DNA from: Mixophyes australis
Taxonomy: Eukaryota > Chordata > Amphibia > Anura > Limnodynastidae
DNA length: 64,000 nt
Assembly (NCBI GenBank): GCA_036250195.1
Contig: JAVHZZ010000004.1
Coordinates: forward strand, 146,458,729-146,522,728
Direction: 5' to 3'
The notes under the pieces: model-generated
What the model saw: the letters and a program-made list of their open reading frames with translations, nothing else
Database searches by the model: none
What the model was told of the DNA's origin: nothing
Shown: in pieces, positions 12,525-24,785 of the stretch
Position numbering within the stretch: the stretch's first letter is position 1
Layout of the letters: the number at the start of each line of letters is the position of its first letter
Position numbers and translations under genes: made by a program

Positions 12525-15177
12525 AAGTATGCCTGGCATAAACCTAGCACATATGCTACTGGTGCAGAGCTGGTAGCGTCTTGAGATGCCTGCGCCTAGG
12601 CATATGGGTGTAAATACGCTATTTTTACGTGCAGATTTTAATTGACCGTATATGCAGCTAACCTTGCATCAGCCTCTATATATTTCGCTAAACGTAATTT
12701 TCCTTTCTGCAGAGTTTGAAGATAGTATTGTTTTAACTTTGTATCTCCGCAAAACAGCCTATTCTGCTGCAACACTTTATTCACCCTAAATTGTGAAACT
12801 TCTCTCTAAGTATATGTTTCGCACATGTGGAAAGTGTATTCTGCTTTCCTCTAATTTGACTAATTAAGAGAGAATCTGCATTAATGCAAGTGGTATTTGC
12901 CTTTTAGCCTGATTTAAATTCAGTTTAAGGGATTGTATCCAAAATATTTAATCTGTGAGCTCTGCAAGTGCTCCTTTTAATGGGTATTATGATCGTTATA
13001 AGAGGAGCACTGGCAGCTGTTTGGCTGTTTTACAAATGACAGTTTTGGTTGGCAGAGAGTTGGCTGCATGGTGAAGTGATTCTCTGAGACACACACAGTA
13101 TGTACAAGAAAGTGGAAAAGCTCTATTCTATTCTTACAAGGTCATTGAAAGTGCAAAGTTATCCTTGAAGCTAAGGCACCATCTGGAGAATCTGGTGTGT
13201 AGATTTTAGATAGAAGTCACAATGTCTCCTGTGTAGTACTCTGAGGAATTTGCAGCATCAAGGTGCGCTCTGCAAAGGACCTTTTACTTGGTAGGTGGGC
13301 TTCAGATTTTGTTGAGCACAATTCATTTATTGGATGACATATATTCACTTATCCTTTTAAACGTGTAGGTAAAATATTATCTTTCCTGAAAATTTTCATT
13401 TTAGGCCTGGACTCGAACAAGTCAATGTTATAAAGCAATTTGACAATGTCACACAGTTTATTCATGACTGTCCCATTGATTAGAATATTTACTTGTGCCT
13501 TTTCTATCACCTCTTTTGGTTTCATTTTACAAGTAAGCTCTACCAATCAGGACCAGACTACACTTTGTATCAATGTAAGTTTACTGTATTCTGCATGATA
13601 TAGTATTACTTTCTAAATGACCTTTCTTTTCCTATTAAAGTACTATTTAACTTTTTGAATGTTTTTGTATTTGTTTGATCTCCCAGAAGCCAGGTAGGAA
13701 ACAAGCAAGCATTCTGTAGGACATGGATGCCACATAAAACTTGGCCTAAAATAACAACGTTAACAGTATTATGAGAGAGGCCATTAGCCGAGGGAGTTTA
13801 AAATCATGTGGTGTGAAACTGATAATGTTACTTACCACTGGGTGGGGGTTTTAAGTCAGTGTTGGAATCAGCCAATAGGAAGGATGTGGGAGTGTCGTGG
13901 AAAGAATACATCAAGCAGTGTGAGAAGGAGAGAGCTTCCTGTTTCCTGGATCCGGAGACCCACCCACCCGCCCTGGTTTCAGTTTATATGGTTATATTTC
14001 CTCGTCATGAGGAGTGAGGTTTTTGATTGGCAGGAGAGCATGGCAGTCATAAGGTTGTTAAACATACGGTACTTAATGTGTTGGCGATATAGCCTTGGTT
14101 CCCTCAATGTTATTAGACTCGTTGATACTCTAGTAAGGAGTATCAGGTTTTGCCTAGAAAGGGCTTGACCAGTTTGAGTTCAGAGGGTATTGAGTTAATC
14201 TATAGTGTATAGTACCGGCCAATAGATAAGGTGTTAACCTGGGTTGGTGGAAAGGAGGCGATCTTCCACCGTATTGGCTTATGTTGGTTTTTTAGCTGGC
14301 TGCCCTTGCTCTTCGCCACCTCTATAAAGAAAAAAGTCCAAATTGTTTATAGCTTTTGATAGTATTGATAGATAAAATAAAATAAAGATAAATAAAATAA
14401 AATAAAAAATAATTTAAAAACAAATAATAATGTAATAAAAGGACCTTTTTTATTCCAAACTTAAGTCTGTGTCCGTGTTTTTATTTTATGGTTGTATATG
14501 TGGGTTTGTTTAAACAAAAGGGGTATGCATTGAAGGGTAGTCAACACTATGCATTTTACAGCTATTAGGGGGTTGGCCACCTCTATATAATCATGTACTA
14601 ATGCAGCTTTCTATACATTTATTTAATTCACCACATTATGCTGTATGCTAATGGCAAAATGTATCGCTCCCAGAGCAGTAGATTTAGTGTAACTGAAGCA
14701 GCCTCTGGTCTCCCCTTCACTCCTATTAAGCTTTGAGATATCATGCCTCTCAGAGTACATTTCATATATTAAATATATTTGTAAAGAGGCATTTAAAAAA
14801 AATGCCCTTACAGTTTTTCCTTTAGTTCAGATGTGAACCCTGAAGGGAAGATGCGTTGTGATAACCGGACTTTTTGCTGCAGCTCTTTTAAAAAGTTAAG
14901 TATCACTTCCCCGTTCCATTGTTATCCTGCATCTTTAGGACCTTGTCTTCATGGCATCTGATACAGATCAATAAACTGGAGACTGAGGAGTCTATTTAAC
15001 AAACTGTGATAGCCCAACAATCCAGAGAAAAGAGTTGTTTTCTCAGGAGAAGGGCTATTGTATGACTTCACTCAATTTATGAAGTGGTTAACACAAGAGA
15101 AATCAAAGATTTTTCCTGCATTAACGTACATTTTTACTGTTACTGCAGTCCCTATAGAACCCTATGGGGACTATCAT

Positions 15178-15471
15178 ATTAGGGATTTATCAAGCGGCGA
15201 AAAACATTGCTTGCGCTGCAAACTAATGCCACGTCAGAATGGTATTAGCTTAACTTTGACTATGGGGTACAGTTATAAGGGGTCCAGAAAGACTTCGTTT
15301 GATCCCTCCACTAGGTCAAATCCTATGCGCATGTGTGGTATTTAGCCGCGCATGCGTAGTTCACCTTCTGCCTTCACCAGCAGCACAGGGCTGATGGTGA
15401 ATAGTAAAAACAGTTGCGATTTGTAGCAGTACATAATGAGCTTTAGTGCTGCATATTAATAAATAGGCCAC
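15178..15471. mobile_element. Possible relative of the serial-hairpin elements
   Basis: The left edge gggatttatcaagcggcg and the right edge attaataaataggcc resemble, in inverted orientation, the GGCCTATTTATCAA ends of the elements at 17723 and 18800. The GCGCATGTG and CGCGCATGCG motifs inside also recall those elements. The match is weak and the limits are approximate. Confidence 0.3.
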
Positions 15472-16117
15472 TGAGTTGCAGTGACTTCTTGACATACCCT
15501 AACCCTGTCTGAGTCAAATAATCTACCCAGCGCACTTCCGCAAAGTAAGTTTACCTAGCTGTAAGTCATGGTCCGTCTGCTTAGAGAAACGGCACCCTCC
15601 TAGTTTGCCATCCTGCTGCAGATGGGTGAGAAGATGGTGGACAAATTTAGTAAAGCATATATATATTTATATTTGTGACCTAATTTGATATAAATTTGAT
15701 AACACACGTCCTATTTCTTGCATTAGTTTTAGGTCAGTTAAGCAATGCCCCATAGTACATTACGTCATCCTTTCTTTTCATACCCGCTGGCATACAATGT
15801 GTTTCGATTAGTGTTTTGGAGCTCACTGTAGAATTCCTGATGCGGTTACATATGGTAAACGCAAAATATGGAACATGTAGCCATCCAAAAGCACTACTGC
15901 AATGTTCATAGTGTTGCGTTCATTTACATGGATTTTACATGTGTTAAGTGTGTGTAAAACAAATTCACTTACTGACAAAGTAAGTTTTTATTGTTTAGGT
16001 GGCTGTTGGTGCAGCTTCTGTTTCTTTTTAATTTGTTAAATGTTTTGGTAGCTGTATTGACAGCAGTGTCTTGGTGTTAGTGCAGTAAGTCAGAATGGGG
16101 AGATATTGACAAGTAAA

Positions 16118-16234
16118 GGTGTCCATACACTGGTTTTAGAACAAGTTGACTAAACATTGTTACATGTGTGGGTCAAAAACTTCCTCCTATTCAAAGCAAA
16201 ATCTATCGTAAAATAGTCTGTGTATGGTCCACAT
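16118..16234. mobile_element. Possible small inverted-repeat element
   Basis: GGTGTCCATACACTGG near 16118 and GTCTGTGTATGGTCC near 16220 are imperfect inverted matches around the core CCATACAC. No target duplication was found. Confidence 0.25.
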
Positions 16235-17722
16235 TCAGCCCCTAGAACACTTCCCTATAGAATCCAGGGACAAATAACTGTTGTAGATTTCAACAGAAAT
16301 TGAACTGCAGGAATACTTACTAACTCAATTGGTGTTGTAGCAAAAAACAGTGGTCGAAGTGGGAGTGTATACAGGGCTATGTCATACCGCCACTTCTCCT
16401 TCATTGTAAAACTATATCATTCCATTCACTTACATTCCCATTACATTTTCTATACTGCCACTTTTAGTTTTCTATACAAGCACTGAGAAGACGCACCAGC
16501 AGTCATACAGTAGGCTTCCAAAGGGGGGAAAAAACTCTTTTTTTTTTTTTTTTTTTTATTTGGTATTTTTAGAACCTGGTAGTGCAGGATTGCCAACTCT
16601 TGCCAATAGTTTATACTGACAATTTTATATTTGTTTACTAGTAAGAGGATGACACCCTTATTCACATCAAAAAACATTAGTCAGGTGAATGCTGTGTAGT
16701 ATTTAGTATCATCAAATGGGTGTTGTATTTTTACAGATTTATTTTCCATACCAATATGCTAAAAATGTACACCTTTTATGACTGCTAGCTAATTTACTGA
16801 TACCAAGAGTAAGTTGGAAACCGCAGAGTATGGTAGAAATTATCCGTTTGCTTTTCATTTTTGTAGAGGCTAAATTAAGTACATGACATGACGTATTTAA
16901 ATTTGCTAAATATCCTACTTTTACCATTAATTCTAACACTACCTCTTAGTGTAGATGTGACCTCTGCTAACTTTATTTTATTTTGCAGATGCTATGGCAG
17001 CATTAATGTGTATGAATGCCATATTAATCAGAGAGCGCTTACTGAAATTACATCTTGGAAATAAGAGCTGAAAACAGCAATTTTCCTCTAGCTTTCTGTG
17101 CATAGTCCCCAGCCAGTAAAAGCTCCATTACTGCCCACAGAGGCATCCTGGGTCACAGTAATACAGATAATGCTCTCTAATGTGCAATACACAAACATTA
17201 TGAGCAAGAAAAGCTGTTTAAATAAACATGACCCTTTAATTTGCCTTCTACTACAAGATTAAACATCAGTGCGCTTCTGTAGCTTTTTGTCATCATTATT
17301 TTAAAGTTATTTACATAAGGCTACCAAAAGCAGAGAGATTGCTTTATGCATGTCCTGGTTTCAGAGACTATCAATCCTGGACAGAAAGGTTTGTGTCAGT
17401 TTATATTCCTATCAATCATTTATGTGCAGATGTAGACATTGTTCTGCTTCATAAGATGCGGCTATGTAGTAATGCATTTGTTATTTCTTACAATTGTATA
17501 TATGTAAATATACAGCTAGAAACACCTGTTCAAGACCAATAAAGCCAAACTGGGCCGTATGATTACTCAGTCAGCTCATCTCCTCTAAATGTACCTGCAT
17601 GGTTTGCTAATACTTTTGTGTGTGTTTGCTAGAACTTACTATAATGCAGGAACACTTATCTTTGTAACCCGGTTTCTTCATTAGTTTTTCAGTTTCTTTG
17701 AGACAGATATTGAAGACTTTGT

Positions 17723-18345
17723 GGCCTATTTATCAAAGGTTCCCCCCCTGTAAAATCCCCGAAAACAATAGTTTTCGGGGATTAAACACTAATTTGCTAT
17801 TTATGATAGTAGCATCGCAGCAGATATATTATATCATAGATATCTGCTGCTTTGCATCTCCTATCGTTTTACTGAGCACTCCCCATAACAATGTATGGGG
17901 AGTGCTCAGTAACGCTATTTAACAATAAATGTAACTGACTTTTCAGCTGAAGCTGGCGTACATTATCACGAATGAAAAGTTTCAGTGCTGTCAGCTCTGC
18001 TCCAAAGAGCAGAGCTGGACAGCGCATGTGTGGAGGGATCACATGATCCCTCCCTGTCACTCACTATAGTTGCAGAGACAGAGCGGAGATGTCTGTGCGC
18101 ATGCCCGAAGGTTTCACTCGGCGCATGCACACTGGAGTAAGAAGAGGAGCCCCGTTCATCGGATGCGGCTTCGGGAAAGATTGAATGGTAAGTATGTTTT
18201 CCACTTCACAGGAACAGCAGTTTTTTTGGAACTGCTGTTTCTGTGTTGCTTTTTTAATAAATATGAGAAATAGTTCAATCCTTATCAATGCGATAAGGAT
18301 TGAAAACTATTTTTCATATTTTGCGAGTTTTGATAAATGTGCCCC
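17723..18345. mobile_element. Serial-hairpin element, copy A
   Basis: Bounded by GGCCTATTTATCAAA on the left and TTTGATAAATGTGCCCC on the right. It contains a series of long hairpins: CCCCGAAAAC with its complement (17757-17780), GCAGCAGATAT (17817/17840), a perfect 17-bp stem ACTGAGCACTCCCCATA (17871-17910), CAGCTCTGCTC (17992-18017), GGAGGGATCA (18032-18053), AACAGCAGTT (18213-18239) and a 13-bp stem TTCAATCCTTATC (18274-18304). A homologous copy lies at 18800 in the same orientation. There is no coding frame of note. It is most simply a non-autonomous DNA transposon with an unusual internal structure. Confidence 0.7.
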
Positions 18346-18799
18346 ATTGTTTTGCCAATTTATAAATGATTAAAGCAACTTTTAGATTTGAGGCTATTTA
18401 ACAACCATGTAATGATGTAAATATCAAAGATCTCTCAGTCGTTCACAAAATTATCTCTCTGTATAGTCTATGGGAACTGCAGTCTTCTAGCTTTGCTTTT
18501 CAGAGCTGATCTCATCTTGCTGAAGCCTTTTTCAGATGGCATTAGCCCCTATAGCAAAAAATCCTAGCCAGAGAGAAAACATCTGCCCCCCCTTCTCCTT
18601 GGCAGGTTGGATTCGTCTCCCCACAGTTTCCTCATGCATTGTTTGTGCACATGCACAGAGAGTAGACCAGGATAGAACCCGGAAATACTTTCACCCCTGC
18701 GATCAGTGGCTAGATTGTTTGTACCATTTGCAAGGACAGCTACTTATCGGAGCCACTGTCCCGGCTTCAGTTTGTATGTTAAACTGCTCTGTTACTACA

Positions 18800-19369
18800 G
18801 GGCCTATTTATGAAACATAAATCCTTTTGTAAAATTCCCACAACGTCAGTTTTCGGGATTAACCGCAATATTGTGATTTATGATCACTGCATTGCAGCAG
18901 ATAATAAATATCTGCTGCTTTGCATCTGTCTTTGATTTACTGAGCAGTCCTTATGAAAGTGTATGGGGACCGCTAAGTAACGCTATTTAACTGACGCTGG
19001 TGTACATCAACATAATTTAAATCTTTCACTGCTGACAGCTCTGCTCCGAAGAGCAGAGCTGGACAGTGCATGTGTGGAGGGATCATGTGATCCCTCCCTG
19101 TCACATGACTCACCTTCTTGCAGTCTGGTATCTCTTGGCGCATGAGCACAGGGATTGAACGGAGAAAACATCATCGCAGTCGGCATCGCATGGGAGGAGA
19201 AGAGGCAAGTGAAAGGTGAGTTTTGCGCTGCACAGGAACAGCAGTTTTTTTGGAACTGCTGTTTGTGTGAAGGTTTTTTAATAAAAGATGAAAGCGAGTT
19301 CAATTTTTATCTATGCAATGAGGATTGAAAACTATCTTTCATATTGTGCGGTGCGTCTTAAATATGCCT
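18800..19369. mobile_element. Serial-hairpin element, copy B
   Basis: Homologous along its length to the element at 17723: the same GGGCCTATTTAT start, the same order of motifs, and an end near aatatgcct. The stems GCAGCAGATA, CAGCTCTGCTC, GGAGGGATCA and AACAGCAGTT remain perfect. The first and third stems have decayed on one arm. CTACA flanks both ends (18795-18799 and 19370-19374), a possible 5-bp target duplication. Confidence 0.68.
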
Positions 19370-20366
19370 CTACACCTCTTATAGCTGCAAATAGTGGAAT
19401 AAAAAAGAGATGTTCATCAATTACCAAAATTTGAGATGGGTCTTAAATAGACCCCCTTAGTAATGTTTACTACTCTACTTGTATGATGTATGTGTACATA
19501 ATGTCTGTTTAAATATAAGATTTATATATTATTCGATGAGCTACACCTCTGTATCCAACCGCTTTACACACCTGATCATTGTCTAGTACCCCCAAAATTG
19601 TTTTTCCATTTATGATTTATTTATTTTCAAGCTAATCCTAACTAACCACTCAGCCAGAACCCTACTGGTTATTTCTGTTTTTACTGCATAGTCTTGGCCC
19701 AATGTTTGTGTATTGGATCTTCCGTCTTTTTTACAGCTGAGAATATAAAGTGTCAGGCAGTGTGCAACATTTAGTACAGAACATGTGGCTTCATCAGGTA
19801 GCTCACACCTCATTGCTTTCAATAAAAGCAGCTTGGCCCAGCCAGCTGTGATATGAAATATTGAGCGAGCCTCTAACACTACATTTATTTTATTGTGAAA
19901 TTCCCCTATCTGCAGGAACACAAGGAAAGGGATGGCAGAAGTCTGAGAACTGCACAAAGTACTCGTAGTACCACTACAATAACATTGAAGAATCTTTTGT
20001 TTATCTTGTTGAAAAGTAGTGATTGCCTGCAGCATGTGCCTATCAATGTAATATATTTTTATTTTATTGTTTTGAATAGTGTGTGTTTGAATTATGCATC
20101 TCCTGTCGAAAGCACTCTTGGTGCTTATGATTAATTGGCTCCAAGTGTAAAGATAGATCAGGAGTACCAAAGGAAAAAACTGTTGAGTAGTATTTATTAA
20201 ATATTGTCCCTGGTCAAGCTAAAATATGCACATAAGCTGTCTATTAGCCAAATGTATATCTAACAGTCATTGGCATATTTTATTAAACCTGACCTGACCA
20301 CAGTGAAACTGTGTCGTCACTTGGTTGACGTGTAGAACAGCCAGGTTTATTCAAAGTGCCAACACA

Positions 20367-20425
20367 GCATCACAGTCTCTGATGAAGTGTCAGTGAGCGA
20401 CGGAACGTATTTCTGAATGTGATGC
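20367..20425 (+). ncRNA. Hammerhead-ribozyme-like motif, copy 2 (degraded core)
   Basis: CTGATGA (20379-20385) matches the first hammerhead box. It is followed by a weak stem II, then GGAA where GAAA is expected, then the palindromic ACGT (stem III position). GCATCACA (20367-20374) pairs perfectly with TGTGATGC (20418-20425), giving an 8-bp outer stem I with an internal loop, as in type I hammerheads. The GAAA to GGAA change would be expected to destroy cleavage. As in copy 1, an extra A follows the first box. It is probably a decayed relic. Confidence 0.33.
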
Positions 20426-20989
20426 CAGTAATGTTTCTTCCAACTGAAGTGATGGAGTGAGGTCTCACGTTAAATGAACAATGCAGAGGACTTTCTATAA
20501 CAGATACTTTAGTACATTTACAATCTTTTGTGCATTGTTGTAGTGCAGGAAGTTTTGCAGTGAATCAACTGGTTTGCAGCGGTGCGACGTTCCAGACATA
20601 TACTATCTTTGAGCTTCGCTTTTGCTTTGCCTTTCTGTGTAGTACCATTCTGTACCCTGTTTTGTATATTTCGTTTTTTATTTTTATTTTTTGTACAACT
20701 TGTAGTTTTATGAATAGAACTGGGGGCAATGGACAGCTCATTCTGGTGTCTGATGAGATACTGGAAGGATGGGGAGCTCTTAAGACCAAATTCGGTTAAT
20801 GAAACATGCAAAACATCACAGCCAAATGTGGCACAAGTCAAATATTTTGCGGAACAGTTTTGAAAGTTTTGCTCATCGCTAATAGTACTATGGAGAAGGC
20901 AACTGTCTGTTGCAGTCCAGAGGGAACGTAAATGATTGTCGTCAACAATTACTTAAGTAACATGTTTGTAAAATGAACACTGTATAAAA

Positions 20990-21395
20990 TCTACTATATA
21001 AATGCCTAGTGGCGTGTGTGGAAAAAAAAACCAAGCTGCAGCGCCACCTGCTGGGCAGAGTTATACACTGACCTATATATTTCTTGAAGGAGAAGTGACA
21101 GTTGGGAGTGGTTGGTGGTTGCCGTGGGTGACAGTGGGGAGTTTTTAACACCTTAAGTAGCTTGATGAAGGATGTGGCGATGAAGATGAAGGATGAGGTG
21201 ATGGAGAAAAATGATGAGGTGGTGACATGTGGACAAAACCACGTTAAAAAAGGGCGCTTGGGTCGGGAAGTAACGCTCTTCCCCTGAGTAGGCCTGGGCT
21301 AGGCCCAAATGCATGGCAAGAACCTTTTTAACACCTTAAGTAGCTTGATTTGACTAGAATGCATGAGTATCATGCACGGGTTAACTTGTATATTT
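20990..21395 (+). mobile_element. Candidate non-autonomous Helitron/Helentron-like element
   Basis: The left boundary is near TCTACTATATAAATGCCTAG. The right end carries a short hairpin, TGCATGA-gta-TCATGCA (21360-21376), followed by CGGGTTAAC. An AT-rich start, a hairpin close to the 3' end and no inverted termini fit the Helitron/Helentron style. The end does not read the classical CTRR, so the class is tentative. Two direct repeats of ttaacaccttaagtagcttg (near 21146 and 21329) lie inside. Confidence 0.4.
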
Positions 21396-21639
21396 TATAT
21401 GAATACATAAACACTTTTACTATTTGCCCATTAAAACACCACACATTTTAATGTTACCCTAAGGTTTTGATAGATTTATGATCATCTTCTACCAATAGGG
21501 ATCAAAGCATTTACATTTTATCAGATGGTGAGATAGTAATCTTTTGCGTGCTCACTTGCTGTCCTATGTAATCCTTCACGTCGGTCCCTGTCCATTGGCG
21601 CTTAGTCTATTCCCTAACACGAACATTAAGGTCCATTTT

Positions 21640-21785
21640 TCTCAGAAGCCAATTAACCTACAAGTATAAAGAAAATCCAAGCAAACACGCAGAGAACATC
21701 TCAAACTCCACACAGATCGGGCCCTGGTCGAATACAAACCCATGACTCCAGAATTGAGAGGCAACAATGTTGACTACTTAGTTGC
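21640..21785 (-). mobile_element. Degraded SINE fragment, reverse orientation
   Basis: Read on the minus strand, the segment gives the V-SINE-like order: a head near catgggtttgtattcgacc, then gtgtggagtttgagatgttctc, then a tail near gtaggttaattggc. It matches the copies at 4606 and 55763 with many substitutions and no 3' tail. Confidence 0.6.
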
Positions 21786-22599
21786 TGAAGTTTCTCTCTG
21801 AGCAGAATCTCTAGGTTTATATGTAGTCTGCCTCTGTCAAAGACCTTCACAACTTTGACTGTCTCCCCAAAATATATATATTATGCACTTGCAGCATGAA
21901 AGATTAACACATAATGTAGATATCACAAACATTTGACCTAGTATGGTGATGATTCTATTACTTGCCTTAGTAGTGGTTGAAGATAGTGTAAGGAAACATG
22001 ATGTGTCTGCTGATCCTACCAGGATGATAGACCCAGGAATACTTCTTATGGGATGCACCGAGGAGAAGGTGGTTTTGCTTCATCTCTGCCATATGTTCCA
22101 TTTACATTGTACATTGTCTGATGAACTTATATTGCTCCACGTTTCAGACTTGCTGAAGTACTGATCTGCTGCAGCTTGAATGAGAGTTCAACTGTAAGAA
22201 TAAGACCTGTAGACTCTTATCACACTTTGTCATCTATACATGTTTAAATCAACCAGGTGTTTTAAAAAAGTAAAACGTCCACGTTAGTCCACATATCTAA
22301 TAACCTTTCAGTCAATAAATCTTCCTAAAATTTACCCTAAACTTGCCCCCCTCATGTATGTCCTCTCTTGTTCAATTTGTCTCTTCCTCTGAACGCTTTC
22401 CTCCTTTATCTTGTTAAAACCCCTGACCTATTGGAAAGCTTCATTCATACCCCCCTTCTCTGCTCCAAGCTACACATTGATGTCCTTTAGTCTTCCCTGG
22501 TAAGCTATGGACCATTTTAGTTGGCCACCTTTGCACAAGATTTTGGATGTTTAGAATAAATGTATTTATCAATAATGTTCCTTGAACCTAATTCACAGG

Positions 22600-23310
22600 G
22601 AACCCCCTGAAATCATCTTCATCATTTATACAGCACCATCAAATTCCATAGCGCTTTGCAATTGGGGACATACACATTAATATGCAATACTGGGTAATAC
22701 CAACAGAGGTAAGAGGGACCCGCTTGAAATCATTATGCTTATTACAACAAATGCAATGGAAAATATTCTTTCTACTGAAGCTGATGATGCTGCAGCTGTT
22801 GGCAATTGCTCTACTGCTACCATGATATTTTCATTACCAGCTACAGTTTCTGAACCATTGTGCATTTTCCATCAGTCTATTGGTGCCACTGTTGACACAA
22901 ATTGTGGTCCAACAAGTTCATTAAATTAGGTTGCTTTTACAGTGATAAGTTACTTCTTTCAACTGACCTTTCTCTCTGAACTTGAAACACTGGTGTGGTG
23001 TGGTGTTGGGCATTCTCTCTGGATTCTGGAATTATCTGTTTCTTGTTTGGACTTGTGTTTTGCCTGTGCCTATTTGTATCATAATTAAATTAGGTCAGCA
23101 AGCAATAGCCATAGATACAGACCTTTTATTAGTAGAGCTGTTAATGAAAGGTCAAAGGACTATGGTCCATATTGCACAGTATGCCAATTAACATTAAAAG
23201 CTTGTTAAAACCCTAGATTTGTTTAATGGTGATTTAAATCAATGATTTTTTTTAAATCATTATTTAAATCGTGGTTAATATCAAATTGATTTAAATTGGC
23301 ACACCCTGTT
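22600..23310 (-). pseudogene. hAT transposase relic (C-terminal fragment)
   Basis: On the minus strand, 22865-22677 encodes VEQLPTAAASSASVERIFS. The ASSASVERIFS core is the conserved C-terminal dimerisation region of hAT transposases. At 23224-23310 lie repeated gatttaaatc blocks and, on the minus strand, an end reading CAGGGTGTGCCAATTTAAAT, which resembles a hAT terminus. I infer that both belong to one deleted hAT copy. The N-terminal and catalytic parts are missing. The 22615-22675 segment also holds a LINE/SINE-type tail (agcgctttgcaattgg region). Confidence 0.55.
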
Positions 23311-24639
23311 TCTTATGAATTTAAAACCAGTAAAGGTTAATTACATACGATTGATTGATTTAATTGCACAGTGTTAATAGTTTGTGCGTAAGGTGTACTC
23401 CGATGCCCACAGCCCGCTTCCCAAATTATAAGAATCATTGAGTTCCCTTAAAGTTATTGCATACTGTACGTTTTTCAGAGTCCATCCAGTAGTATTAAAA
23501 TTTACAGTGTAAACAAAGGTGCTTTTAAAGAGCCTAGATAAAGATATTTAAGTACTTGTAAAATGAGGCCAGTTATATGTACTTTTCTGTAATCTATTTA
23601 GATGCTTTGTGGATGCGCAGTACACTGCTATGCATTTTAGCAGCAGTGGGGTTAATTTGTACCTAATGGCCTTCATTTTGACACGTGCCTTTTTCAGTTT
23701 CAGTAAGATGTGAGGTGTCTCATAGGGAGGTCCTGTTTTCCCCCACGGCATTGCTTTGGTCAGCAATTGTAAATGTCTTTCTGTCTCACCTCAATGGATC
23801 CTCTCTCCCTCCTTTTTAGTCTGTCCCTGCTGGGTGCTGCTAACTCTGCAAGTTCAGCCTCATTTGTTAGGCCAGTACTGTATAAATTTCACAACCCTGG
23901 GGGAATGGATACGCATACTTTGAATCAACCTTAGTCTGATACATTCATCTGGCAATCTGTCCTTGCCATAGCACCCTTTGTTGACCGCTAAATGGAGTTG
24001 CTTTTGCAGCTGCTGTGTGGCTGCTGCAGGGCGTATTGGTGAATACTGCAGATATGAAAGTGAAGTCTCTCACGCTGAACCAGGCCTACTGATGGTGTGC
24101 GCATACCTACATTTTAGGTTGTCATCTATATGACTCCTTACTTCCTACAACTCTACACAATATGTTGGCGCTACATAAGCAAATTCCAGAACAAAAAAAT
24201 GTTGAACTATTTGATTTCCCTTATTTGTTTAATTATATAAATCAGATTCATAAATGGAGGTTGCTAGACTTCCAGAAGATCAAGCAATTGTTTTAATGGG
24301 ATATGTACTAGGCAAAGCATTTCAGACGGCTCCAATAGCAATGTGTCTCTATTGATCAAAAGTGTGTACCCTTTGCTGCATGCTACAAAGAATAACCCCA
24401 GGGACCACAGGCATCAGTGTGTGGGAGCTGTCATCTTATAGAAAGCATGTTATTAACCTAATTAAAATCAATTAACAGCGTAATGTGAATAAAAGGATAA
24501 TGAAAATATGTATATATAGACAATTATTCAAATCAAAGAAATATGTATGTATTTAGAATGTCTGTATAGCTCTGTATTTAATATTGTTACTGTTTTACAG
24601 TGCCAGTCATATTATGCCTCACACACATACAGACTAGGA

Positions 24640-24785
24640 TCCATTTTGTCAGAAGCCAGTTTACCTACCAGTATGTTTTTGGACTGTGGGAGAAAACACA
24701 CTCAAACACAAGGAGAACATACAAGCTCCACACAGATTAGTCCGTGGTTAGAAACTAGCTCACGACTCCAGTGGAAGTAATGATG
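24640..24785 (-). mobile_element. Degraded SINE fragment, reverse orientation
   Basis: The minus strand reads a V-SINE-like centre: gtgtggagcttgtatgttct, then tttctcccacagtccaaaaa and catactggtaggtaaactgg. The tRNA-like head is decayed and the tail is lost. Confidence 0.6.

Noticed and set aside
13806..14168. 120-codon frame
   Set aside because: No motif, no splice context and no recognised family; consistent with chance in a repeat-like block.
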